The notes under the pieces are model-generated. The model was not told the DNA's origin. It was given only the letters and a program-made list of their open reading frames with translations, and did no database searches. A stretch of 64,000 nt of DNA from Rhytidiadelphus loreus (Eukaryota; Streptophyta; Bryopsida; Hypnales; Hylocomiaceae), in contig OX344763.1 of NCBI GenBank assembly GCA_947034895.1, forward strand, positions 75,411,093-75,475,092. The letters are read 5' to 3'. Below, piece after piece: positions 23,554-34,635 of the stretch. Each line of letters starts with the position of its first letter. Within the stretch, counting starts at the first letter, position 1. A program made the translations under genes and the position numbers.

Positions 23554-24603
23554 GCGTTTATTTGCTATTCATGTCGCTTGTGAGGACCTTACAGGGCATT
23601 CGGAGACACGTGGACAAATGCTAGTCAAGTGCGGTGTGGATCCATTCTGGCGTTGTTATCGTGCTGGCTCGTTCATGGTTGAACTTGCTGACTCGGTGTA
23701 GAGCAAAAAAGTAGGGACGCTCGCAGCCCATCTTTTGTCCGAACACGAATATTCATAGAGGATTCATGGCACTGGAATCAATGGCCCTGATCTTCGTAAA
23801 GCGTCATCTGCTATCAAGGAGCTCCTCGGCGCAAGGAAGGACGACGTTGTCATGCACACTCTCCTCCTATTGTTCTAAGGTACTTGGTAGGAGCAACGTC
23901 CATCCACCATCCTTCTCCCGGCATCCGGGGGTTTTGTAGGCATGTGCCAGATGCGGTCTACTATTCTCGGGGCGGTGGATTGGTGTGGGGAGGGTATCCA
24001 TCGAAGTATCTATTGACTGCTCATAACTCAAGCCGTCGAGTGCATGTGTGTCGTTGTAAACCAACTTGGGTCTCCCTGTGCACCGTGGTAATCGGATAAC
24101 CCCACATCCGCTTTACGGCTTCAGTTATGAGCAGCCAATAGGTATTCTAATGGACACCCTCTTCACACTAGTGCACTTCCCGATAAAAGTTGACCGTTTT
24201 TGGTTCCGACCCTAAGAAACTCCGGATGCTAGGACGTGGACGGTGGATGGCCGTCGCTCCCACCAAGTACACTCGAACAACTTGGGGAGAATGTGTATCA
24301 CAGCACCGTCCTTCCTTGCCCCCAGGAGCTCCTTGAATGCAAGTGACGCCCTGTTCGCGAGGTCAATCTTGGTGTGTTTCATGGGTGACCATGTGTCAAC
24401 ATCTTTGGAGGAGGAAGTTGACTCCCCTATGAACGTGGATGGGTTGTGAGTGCTCTTGCTTTTACCTCTTGCAGTTGAACCATGATGTATTCGGCAAAGA
24501 GGCGACACCGGAAGTGGTCCATGTCGCAATTGACGAGCCTTTGTCTGGGAATCTCCGAATGCCCTGTAAAGACTTCCCAACGACATGATTGGCAAATAGG
24601 CGC
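23554..24603. repeat. Foldback palindrome 3
   Basis: GCGTTTATTTGCTATTCATG at the left pairs with CATGATTGGCAAATAGGCGC at the right. Inner pairs include AAGGAGCTCCTCGGCGCAAG / CTTGCCCCCAGGAGCTCCTT and GACTGCTCATAACTCAAGCC / GGCTTCAGTTATGAGCAGCC. Arms are about 480 bp, centred near 24080. Mirror ORFs on both strands come from the symmetry. Confidence 0.85.
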
Positions 24604-24633
24604 TTGCTTTTGTTCATGAAGCTCAAGACCCTT

Positions 24634-24829
24634 CACTAGAAGAAACTGTGTTAGAATCCTTGAAAACACATCACCTTGTTTTTGTTAAGTTCCCGTTTCA
24701 AAACGCAGTCAAAATGCAGAAAAACACAGAAAAATCATTTTTCTGTGTTTTGACTATGTTTTGAAACGGGAACTTCACAAAAACAAGTTGACATGTTTTC
24801 AGGGATTCTAACACAGTTTTCTTCTAGTG
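24634..24829. mobile_element. CACTA-type MITE, 196 bp, CTT target duplication
   Basis: Starts CACTAGAAGAAACTGTG and ends with the inverse (CTTCTAGTG). Almost the whole element folds back (arms about 95 bp). It is flanked by CTT at 24631-24633 and 24830-24832, the 3-bp duplication expected for CACTA elements. The sister repeat at 26079-26110 shows the uninterrupted site (CCCTTCACTCAAAG against CCCTTC[insert]ATTCAAAG), so the insertion is certain. Confidence 0.93.
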
Positions 24830-24992
24830 CTTCATTCAAAGTTGGTTGCATGTGGTTTGGGAGGCGCAATTTGAGAATGTGGAGTGGGCGACCTAGTTTC
24901 CGGGTGTCAACCACTTCCCCACGTTGCTTATTGCCCCTCTAGTTTGCAAAATTGTAGATTGTCAGCGGACCACCATTTCACCAACACCTGCA

Positions 24993-26052
24993 GGTGTTTA
25001 TTTGCTATTCATGTCGCTTGTGAGGACCTTGCAGGGCATTCGTAGACACGCGAACAAATGCTCGTCAAGTGCGATGTGGATCCATTCTGGCATTGTTATC
25101 GTGCTAGCTCATTCATGGTTGAACTTGCTAACTGTGTAGAGCAAAAGTAGGGACGTTGGCGGCCCATCTTCTGTCCAAACATGAATATTCATAGGGGATT
25201 CATGGCACTGGAATTGAGGGCCCTCTTCTTTGTAGGGCGTCACCGGCATACAAGGTGCTCATCGGCACAAGGAAGGACGACGTTGTCATGCAGATTTTCC
25301 TCCAGTTGTTCGAGTGTACTTGGTGGGAGCGACGGCCATTCACCTTCCTTCTCCCGGCATCCGGGGGTTTTGTGGGCATGTACCAGATGCGGTCTACTAT
25401 TCTCGGGACGGTGGATCGGTGTGGTGAAGGTGTCGATCGGATTACCTATTCGCTGCTCATAACTCAAGCCGCCGAGTGGATGCACATGGGTCTTTCATAT
25501 CCAACTTGGCTCTCATTGTGCAAGGTTGGATGCGGACGACCCCACATCCGCTTGATGGCTTGAGTTATGAGCAGCCAATAGGTATTCCGATCAACAGCCT
25601 CATCACACCAATGCACTTTTCGGAAAAAGTCAACCGTTTCTGGTTCTCACCCTCAAAAACTCCAGATGCTAGGACACGGACGGTGGATGGCGGTCGCTCC
25701 CACCAGGTACACTCGAACTGCTATCGGAAAATGTGGATGACAACGCCGTCCTTTCTTGCGTCAATGAGTTCCTTGTATGCCGGTGACGCCCTTTTCACGA
25801 GGTGGGTCCTGTTGTGTTTCAAAGGTGACCATGTGTCAACATCTTCCGACGAGGAAGTTGACTTCTCCTATGAACGTGGATGGGTTGTCCGTGCTCTTGC
25901 TTTTACCTCTTGCGGTCGACCGGTTCAACTATGATGTATTCGACAAAGAGGCAACACCAGAAGTGGTCCATGTCGCAATTGACGAGCATTTGTCTGGGAA
26001 TCTCCGATTGCCTTGTAAAGACTTCCCAATGACATGATTGGCCAATAAGCGC
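24993..26052. repeat. Foldback palindrome 4, tandem relative of palindrome 3
   Basis: Homologous to palindrome 3 with an offset of about 1440 bp. Arms pair from GTGTTTATTTGCTATTCATG to CATGATTGGCCAATAAGCGC around a centre near 25520. It lacks the MITE. The flank after it (26083-26130) is shared with 24830-24880. Confidence 0.85.
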
Positions 26053-27424
26053 TTGCTTTTGTTCATGAAGCTCAAGACCCTTCACTCAAAGATGGCTGCA
26101 TGCGGTTTTGGAGGCGCAATTTGAGAATGCGGAGTGCAGATTCAACCCTCTGCGTCGGCGAATGAAAAATGAGTTGTGTGTCTCGGCGTGAACTTAGAAT
26201 GGTATAGTTCAGATTGTACCTTCCTCCATTTTTTAGTTTGTCCTGCAGCACATGGTTCCCAAAAGTTCGGCGTAAATAGTTTCTACATGGATTGCACCTT
26301 CTCCCGTAGAAGAGAGCTAGAAATGATGTAAACGGGTTTGGATCCCCATACAAAATCCACTATAATTACCCTATTCAATGTAGACTGTCTTTTTTAAATC
26401 AAGGCCGCGCTTTCATTTGCGCCGCGATTTCATTCACGCATCTGGATGAATGGCCGCGCATCCAGATTTGTGAATGAAATCCACAACAAATGGCGCTTAG
26501 AGCTGTTTTCCCTCTGCTCCCCGTGCATGGCCACGCATCCAGATCCAGACATTGTTTTTTTCTTGGCCACTTTGCCCAAAACCCGAGTGGCAAATTGAAT
26601 GTTATGTGTTTGATCCACCCCAACTGTTGGATGTAAGCGGGTTCAGATCCCTATGCAAAATCCACTATAACTACCCTATTCAATGTAGACTGTCTTCTTT
26701 AAATCAAGGCCGCGCTTTCATTTGCGCCGCCCCCTCTTATCTAGTGCATGGCCACGCATCCAGATTCGTGAATTGTTTTCCTCTTGGCCACTTTGCCCAA
26801 AACCCAAGTGGCCATGTGATGTGTCTTTGTGATCCACCCCAAATTGTATGAGTCATGCACGCCTCGCACAACAAATGGCGTTTAGAGTTGTTTTGGAACT
26901 TTCTTTCAGGTAGCCCGCTCTAAGAAGGCACTGAATGGATATGATTTCGTCCTGAAATGGACCCCTCCAACTTTGATTGAATCGAGGAAAAGGTGTTTTT
27001 ATCACAGGAGCCCATCATTGTTGCAGGATTTCATCCCCCCAGCTACCATTTTCGGTCGGATTTCATGCAGACTTGGGAGCTTTGAACCGCCATTTTAACG
27101 AAATTCCCCATGTAGATTCCGAGCCACTGCCCCTCCTTATCTTCATTGCCAAAAAAAAAAAAACTTTGACTTCCCACGATCAAGATATTTGTACTTTTCT
27201 ACTTCGAAGCACCTTGTAACATTTTACTAAGAATACTAAAAGTACAAATTTCTCCCATTGAACATGGATTTTGAAGAAAGCAACAATGCACATAGGATCT
27301 TTATATGTAATATGTCTAGCAAATATAAAAATATATGGACAAAAAAACTTTTAGGTTCAAGCAATATCAAGTGCAAAGTCAAGTTCTCCTGCAAAATGAC
27401 ATTGTGACTCAAAAAAGTACAGGG
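26053..27424. other. Non-coding sequence with a duplicated segment
   Basis: 26350-26425 and 26655-26730 are direct copies (CAAAATCCACTATAA, CTACCCTATTCAATGTAGAC, AAGGCCGCGCTTTCATTTGC). A CATGGCCACGCATCCAGAT segment is also repeated (26525, 26748). 26850-27424 shows no gene or clear repeat. Confidence 0.5.
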
Positions 27425-28085
27425 TCTAGCATACTTACACCCCACCATGCCCTCGGGGCCAAGACACGACGTGGAAGGCCGCACTGGCTAGACCCCAAGC
27501 CTGAACCCTCAATCACGAGAAGAGAAAACAAAAGCCATCGAGCAAGCTCGGAAGGATGTCCACCATGCCCTCGGGGCCGAGATACAAGGAGGAAGGCCGC
27601 ACTAGCTAGACCCCAAGACTAGAACCTGAATCACGAGAACAAAAAACAAAAGCCCTCGAGCAAGACTAGAAGCCAATCCACCATGCCCTTGGGGCCAAAA
27701 CACGAGGGAGAAGGCCAACCTAGCTGCACCCCAAGCCTGGACCCTCAATCACAAGAAGAGAAAAGAAATGCTCCCGAGCAAGACTACGAGCCAGTCCACC
27801 ATGCCCTCAGGCTGAGACACGAGGAGGAAGGCCAACCTGGCTGCACCCCAAGCCTGGACCCTCAATCACGAGAACAAAAAACAAATGCCCCCGAGCAAGA
27901 TTGGGAGCCAGTCCACTATGCCCTCGGGGCTAAGACACGAGGGGGAAGGCCGCACTAGCTGGACCCCAAGCCTAGACCTTCAATCACGAGAAGATCAAAC
28001 AAATGCCCCCAAGCAAGACTGGAAGCCAATCCACCATGCCCTCAAGGCCGACACGAGGGGGAAGGCCAACATAGTTGTACCCTAA
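27425..28085. repeat. 118-bp satellite, left part (about 6 copies)
   Basis: ACCATGCCCTCGGGGC recurs at 27444, 27562, 27680, 27798 and onward at 118-bp spacing. Because 118 is not a multiple of three, ORFs through it change content every copy and are artefacts. The array is interrupted at 28085 by a CACTA element and resumes at 32165. Confidence 0.95.
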
Positions 28086-29034
28086 CACTAGAAGAAACCT
28101 TGTGTTTTTTTTGACACGCAAATTCTGCATGCTCGTGTCTGGAGTGATGTCCGTCCATGTCCAATCAGACATCCAAATTTTTGCGTTCATTAAGACATGC
28201 AAAAAACATCGAAAATCTACCCAGACATCACATGTCCAAGGCTTGATGTCAAAAAAAAACATTGGTCAATGGGGTTCTAAAATTGTGCCATCTGTCATGC
28301 CACGTGAGCGCGGGAAGCCAAGTCAGATTTTTTTTCATCCATTACCCGTGAGTGACATGTCATGTCGACGTGGCTTATTTTTTGGGTGTGACGTGGTACT
28401 GTTTTGGGGCTTGAAAATAGGTCTAGAAGGAATGCTACTATATCATAAATGATGACCACACAGACATTATGTCGTCTTCTAGGATGTTTGTGAAGACATC
28501 TCAATAGACATTCTATATCTACAATGACATCATGTTGTCATTCTAGATGTTGTTCTCGTCACATACACTGTGAAGAGAGACGTCTACTTTGATTTTCATT
28601 ATACCGAATGCGACATGTTCATGACTTTTGTGTTGTCCCTGTAAATGTTGTTTGTGACATGGGGCGTAGCTCTTAAAGCAATAGTGTGTACTGTATAGAA
28701 CACCTGCAACTGACTTTGGACGTTTCCGCTTGCATCCCTACAAAGTAAACTAGACACAACGATGTCACCATGAGCATTTCCTACACTGTTTCATCAACAT
28801 CAGAGAAAACATAGAATGTCCAAAACAATATAGTTGATGTACAAAATGATATCAAATTTGACATTCATGTGTTAAGCAAAGTAGTTTATTATCCAACATG
28901 ATGTCTAGAAAAACAATCATATGTCTTACATAATGTACATGTCCATATCATGATGCCCTCTATATAAACATTGTATAAAATTTCGTACATAATATTCTAT
29001 ACTTGTACCATACTATATACACCATACATAACAT

Positions 29035-29170
29035 AAAATACATACATACATAATATAAAACATATACATACATGATATATAATATAAAATACATACATAC
29101 ATGATACATAATATAAAATACATACATACATCATACATAATATAAAATACATACATACATCATATATACA
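29035..29170. repeat. ATACATACAT / ATAATATAAA microsatellite
   Basis: Alternating ACATACATACAT and AATATAAAATAC units inside the CACTA element, four to five copies of a compound unit of about 30 bp. Confidence 0.85.
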
Positions 29171-29548
29171 GAAATAGTTTACCATACATAATACACAATA
29201 TTTGATAGTTAGGTCAAAATAAAGACTTTAAACGCACCTTATTATGATTAAAGGGAGGGAAGAAGCCAATATATTTATACAAGAAAGGTGGTGGGAAGAA
29301 TAACAAACGGTATGGGATATTAAAAATGCAGTCATGATAGAGGATGAAAAGAGGCAATGTTGACGTTGGTGCTAACGTTTGTTTGGACATCGGTGCTGAT
29401 GTTATTGTTAGACATGACGTTTGTAGCCGATGTCTTTGTAGGCATTCTTTTGTCTAATACAACATCTAATAAGGTAAGGCATGCACGTGGATTTTTCTAC
29501 TTCTGACATGTTTTACCTCTCCTTTTGCAAGATCTCCTAGAACAATAC

Positions 29549-30640
29549 ATGTTGGATGTCATGCATTGTGAGAAAAATTTATGCGAAAATATTTTGAAGA
29601 TGTTGCTTTCAATGAACGATAGCTAAGCAATTGTGTGGATGCCGAGGATCTAGGAATTTGTGAGGAAATCAGGTTGTAGGCACCAAGGCAATGCAATGAT
29701 GATTTCCACATGCCACATGCACCTTACATCTTGACCAAGTAGGAACAAGCTGAGTTCATAGCCATAGTGTGCAATATACGCAATTACGCACCCTCACAAA
29801 CTATATCAGTGCAATTCACAAATGCGATAGGGATGACAAACTACAAAACATGTAAGCACATGACTACTACGTACTCATGCAACAAATAAGATACACCATA
29901 ATCAATTGCCTTTGAAGTGTTTATTTTATTTCCAATAGTACTAGGTCATGCAAATTCCACAATTGAGAGAATGTACAGGACCATGGCAAAGGTAGTGCTT
30001 CCGATGTTTGTATGTCTCCATCGCCTTTGTCGTTTTTTGTAAAATGAATGTAGTGTCTCCCTACAATTGCGTGTACCATACGCCCTTCTTCAAAGCACAA
30101 ATTTTTACTAATTTCTAAGTATATTATATATAGTTTGTTGCGAAAGTGCTCGTAGAAACAGGACATGCTGTCAAGGACATTAGTGACGACATTGAATTGG
30201 CCCACATTTGATAGTACCGTCTTCTTTGGTGGCAGTGCAATCATATGCCAAGATTTGGCATACACAAGAGTGTCCTATGAAAGACCTTCAGAGGCAGCCA
30301 ATGCCATTTGCGTAGTGACAAATATCTTTGTCAATGTCTAGGTGCATTTAGAAATGTCTATGTAAATATCAAGATGGATAATTAACTAATGCTCTTGCAT
30401 CTATTTTGTTGTAGATTCTACCGGTGGTGGTTTGAAACATTTTGGATGACAATGTGTAGTTGGCTATTAAAAAAATCAAGAGAGTATTCCAAAGACTTTG
30501 TGACAAGGAAGTGAAGGAGATAGAGAAGGACATTGTCATGTAGAATGTCTACATGAGAAGGAATTTCCCAGGCACGACTTTCTTGAACATTATTACACAT
30601 TTGCCGGTGCATCTCGTAAAGTAGTTATTTGTTTGTGATC
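29549..30640 (+). pseudogene. TNP2-like CACTA transposase remnant
   Basis: Two recognisable islands. At 29549 MLDVMHCEKNLCENILKMLL matches the conserved TNP2 segment (xVMHxEKNVxxNLLxTLL) of Transposase_21-type proteins. At 30450-30640 a stretch with RVFQRLCDKEVKEIEKD, then YMRRNFPGTTFLNIITHLPV, matches the DUF4218-like segment that follows in intact transposases (xxFPPxFFxIMxHLxVHL). Many stops and frame changes lie between; parts of the central region are unrecognisable. The order and strand agree with one ancient gene in the element's plus orientation. Confidence 0.7.
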
Positions 30641-32164
30641 CACTGCATTGTCTGTATATGAAGACCAGCGGGGGTTTTTTGGACATATGTCCCTGTGTTG
30701 GCTTCACTGTAGAGGCCAATTTTTGGAGGGATGAAACCAGAGAGGTCAGATTTCTGACAGTTGAGCGAAATTTCGCCCAAAAAAAACACCCTGATGAAGA
30801 CATTAAAGGACTATATTTGTACCTGTGTACACCCAAAAGGTAGTATAGCTGAGGGATCTTTTGCATAGAGTACATGAAAGATTATAAAAGAACCAATAAA
30901 ATATTTTTTGCATTCTTAGTCCTCGCACACCACATGCACTCTTTTGTTTTCTTGCAATGATTTTGTAGGAAGTACACGCATCTTAATACATTAACGTGGA
31001 ATATTAGAAATGAACAATTTCTATTTGTCTGTTTGAATTGAATGGTGCATGTCGTTCATTAAATTAGCTTGAACTTAGTCTAGAGGTACAATACTACAAT
31101 GCTTGAAGTGCTCACCGTGCGTTAGATAGAAATGAAACGAAGAAGACGGTTAAGCATTCCAAAGTAGCCTTAATAAGATAATGTAAATGGATAATGTCAT
31201 TGTTAGGAAGTACTCTCCTATTCGATCACTTTGTTGTTTAGGCTGCTCACTCTTCAGTAGACTAGTAGAATACATGAACGCCTCTAGAACATCGCTATGC
31301 TAGAAGACAACGATGTCAGAATGAAACCAACGTATCTAAAGACATTCACATGTTACTGTCAACATCAGCATGAGTATTGTAGTGCTTGCTAAGAAGTCCC
31401 TAGCTAAGTCAGACATCTCAAGCGACGTCCATACAAACACGCATATGTCATCTGAGACATCTAAAAAGATGTCATGACGTTTCAGTAGGCAGTTTGAGGT
31501 TTTTGAAAACATGAAGGTCAACATTGTAGTACTTGTACAAAAGTCTCCAAGAATGTGAAGACATTGCAGTTGACATCTAGATTGACATTGAGATGTCCTT
31601 TGAGACATCTAAACAAGCGTCACGATGTCTCAACAAATACTGTCAGGAGGAACAGGGAAGACATTAAGCTCAATGCTTCAAAATCTGTGTTGATGTGGCC
31701 GGGCCATGTTAGTCAAAAAAATTGCCACGTCAGCAAATTTCCCTCAATCTTGCCACGTCATTTGCCACGTCAGCATGTCTAGAATTTTTCAAGACCGGGC
31801 ACTGCCCAGCCCTCCCTTTTTTCATGGTGGGTAAACATTTTAATTAAACAAAAACAAAAAATTAAAATTACAGCCGATGAAAAAAGGTCAACGATGCTAA
31901 CGTGGCAATTCCGATTTTTACGAATACTATTGCGGACATGCTCATGTCCGCAAGAATGTCAAAAGAAAGGGGTACGTTTGTGGAAACAAGAAGCTGTTAT
32001 CACCTAAATTTTGGCATGTCCGTTGCAACAGCCACTCAGATCTGTTGGAAATGGCAAACCATCTTCCAGACACGAAGATGTCTCCTTGGACATAGTATGT
32101 CCAACCTCGGACACTCTACGTTGCGGGCCCGCTGTCAAAAAAACACGGGTTTCTTCTAGTATAA

Positions 32165-33469
32165 GCGTCGACCCTCAATCACGAGAAGAGAAAACAAATG
32201 CCCCCGAGCAAGCTTGGGAACCAGTCCACCATGCCCTCGAGGCCAAGACACGAGAGGGAAGGCCAACATGGCTGGACCCCAAGCCTAGACCATCAATCGC
32301 GAGAAGATCAAACAAATGCTCCAGAGCAAGCCCAGAAGCGTGTCTACCATGCCCTCGAGGCCGAGACACGAGAGGGAAGGCCACACTGGCTGGCCCCCAA
32401 GACTGGAACTTGAATCACGAGAACAAAAAGCAAAAGCCCCCAAGCAAGACTAGGAGCCAGTCCACCATGCCCTTGGGGCCGAGACGCAAAGGGGAAGGCC
32501 AACCTGGCTGCACCCCAAGCCTGGACCCCCAATCACGAGAAGAGGAAACAAATGCCCCCGAGTAAGCCCAGAAGCGTGTCCACCATGCCTTCGGGGCCGA
32601 GACACTAAGGGGAAGGCCGCACTAGTTGGACCCCAAGCCTAGACCCTCAATCACGAAAAGACAAAACAAAAGCCCCCGAGCAAGACTGGGAGCCAATCTA
32701 CCATGCCCTCGAGGCCAAGACACGAGGGGGAAGGCCAACCTGGTAGCACCCCAAGTCTGGACCCTCAATCACGAGAACAAAAAACAAATGCCCCTGAGCA
32801 AGACTAGGAGCCAGTCCACCATGCCCTCAGGGCCGGGACACAAGGGTAAAGGCCGCACTGGCTAGACCCCAAGACTCGAACCTGAATCACGAGAAAAAAA
32901 ACAAATGCCCCTGAACAAAACTGGGAGTCAGTCCACCATGCCCTCGGGGCTGGGTCGCAAGGATGAAGGCCGCACTGGCTGGACCCCAAGACTCGAATCT
33001 GAATCACGAGAACAAAAAACAAATGCCCCTAAGCAAGGTTGGAAGTCAGTCCACCATGCCCTCGAGGCCGAGACACGAGGGGGAAGGCCGCATTGGCTGG
33101 ACCCCAAGCTTGGACCTTCAATCACAAGAAGAGAAAATAAATGCCCCCGAGCAAGACAGGGAGCTAGTCCATCATGCCCTCGGGGCCGAGACACGAGGGG
33201 GAAGGCCGCATTGGCTGCACCTCAAACCTGGACCCTCAATCACGAGAACAAAAAACAAAAGCCCCCGAGCAAGCCCGGTTGCATATCCACCATGCCCTTG
33301 GGGCTGAGACACGAGGGGGAAGGCTGCACTGGATGCACCCCAAGCTTGGACCCTCATTCACGAGAACAAAAAACAAAAGCCCCCAGCAAGCCCAAAAGTA
33401 TGTCCACCATGCCCATGAGGCCGAGACACAAGGGAGAAGGCTGCATTGGTTGGACCCCAAGTTTGGAAC
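32165..33469. repeat. 118-bp satellite, right part (about 11 copies)
   Basis: Continuation of the 27425-28085 array with the same 118-bp period (ACCATGCC at 32228, 32346 and onward to about 33407). It ends within a unit where a hAT terminus begins at 33470. The 236-residue ORF predicted across it is an artefact. Confidence 0.95.
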
Positions 33470-33650
33470 CAGGGTTGTCTTGTCTGAGAGAATTTCGGGT
33501 TTTTGTGTCTAATAGACGTCACATGTCGCATGTCAAATTGTCAAGTTGTCAAGTATGGGCGGTTTTTGTTGTCGTGTACGGATTTCGGATTTCAAATTTT
33601 TTTACCCCTAGGTAAAACGGACTATCCTATGTGGCTGTGACGTGGCGTGC
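33470..33650 (+). mobile_element. Solo hAT terminus
   Basis: CAGGGTTGTCTTGTCTGA followed by 170 bp that match 44318-44500 with few differences (AATAGACGTC, CGGTTTTTGTTGTCGTGTAC, the ACCCC..GGTAAAACGGACT stretch). It has inserted into the 118-bp satellite. No partner end, and no transposase adjacent, was found. Confidence 0.8.
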
Positions 33651-33654
33651 TTCA

Positions 33655-33870
33655 TGAGGGGCGACCGCGGATAGGGGGCGACTGCGGGTCCAAAATCTAA
33701 GGCGACTGCGGGTCTAGGGGCGACCTTTGGTCCCTGGGGGCGACCTTTGGTCCCTGGGGGCGACCTTTGGTCCCTGGGGGCAACCTCTGGTCCCTGGGGG
33801 CAACCTCTGGTCCCTAGGGGCGACCTCTGGTCCTAAGGGGCGACCTCTAGTCCCTAGGGGCGACCTCTTT
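33655..33870 (+). repeat. GC motif array, variant GGGCGACCTTTGGTCCCT
   Basis: Starts with ordinary copies (GGGCGACCGCGGAT, GGCGACTGCGGGTC), then becomes a regular 20-bp tandem (GGGGCGACCTTTGGTCCCTG and the CTCTGG variant), about eight copies. It follows the solo hAT end as in the 44-kb element. Confidence 0.9.
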
Positions 33871-34635
33871 GTTGTAATTGTCCAAAAAAAGTCTCAAAAC
33901 TACTATTTCTAGTATAAAGAGAAAAAAAAAATTAATGGTATTTTTGAATATGTAATTGTAGGATCTTAAAGTAGAATAGTATGACAATGTGTGGAAAAAA
34001 TTTCAAACACTTTCACCTCATAGATTGCAAGGTAAATGCGTTCAAAGTGAAGAAATCACATTTGTGACATATTGGCAAACTACTTTGAATCTTCTTAACT
34101 TAAAAAAGTTTACATTATAGTCTTGAATTAAAAAAAATCATCATTCAAAATTGATTTGAAAATATAAAAGATTTAAAATTTAAAAATAATGTGGTTTCAT
34201 TCTTTAAAAAATTATTAAATAGAAGAAAGTATATTATAGAGTGAAAAAACTTTATCATTAATAGCTTTAAAATGGAATTAAAACACACTAATCCCAATGG
34301 TAGGGTTGCTAGCATGTGAGCCTGTGAGCTTGAGCCTGTGAGCCTGTGAGCCTCCCTTTTTTTTTGGAGAGAAAAGTGTGAGGAGCCTATGACCGTGGGT
34401 TTAGGGAATTTTGATAATCCAGAAAAGTGAGCTCATTTATTCAAATTTACTTATTTTTGATAAGAGACTTCTGTTTGAATAAATAAGAGTGGTCCATTTT
34501 CAATGAGATGACGTCATTAAAAAATGCAAAAGAAAATAAATGACACTCCATATGTAGCCTTAAACACACAAAATCCAATCATAATGGAAATCCATACATA
34601 GTAGTTGACATATGAGACATATCTATCTCATCAGT
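33871..34635. other. AT-rich spacer, short GAGCCTGTGA tandem
   Basis: No gene. A small tandem of GAGCCTGTGA-like units lies at 34316-34352. The rest is A/T-rich. Confidence 0.45.

Larger units (their letters stand above)
28086..32161 (+). mobile_element. CACTA (En/Spm-like) element, 4.08 kb, decayed
   Basis: The left end is CACTAGAAGAAACC; the right end is its inverse with the last base changed (GGTTTCTTCTAGTA). The inverted repeats extend over about 28 bp through a T-run to TTTGACA. The 3-bp duplication TAA flanks it (28083-28085, 32162-32164), and removing the insert restores the 118-bp satellite. Subterminal regions are full of GACATC / GATGTC words on both sides, as expected of CACTA subterminal binding sites. 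The interior has a decayed TNP2-type transposase and a microsatellite. Confidence 0.92.

Noticed and set aside
32011..33615. ORFs of 112-236 codons with repeating EAETRGGRPHW-like segments
   Set aside because: They run through a 118-bp satellite whose period is not a multiple of three; no start context or domain.
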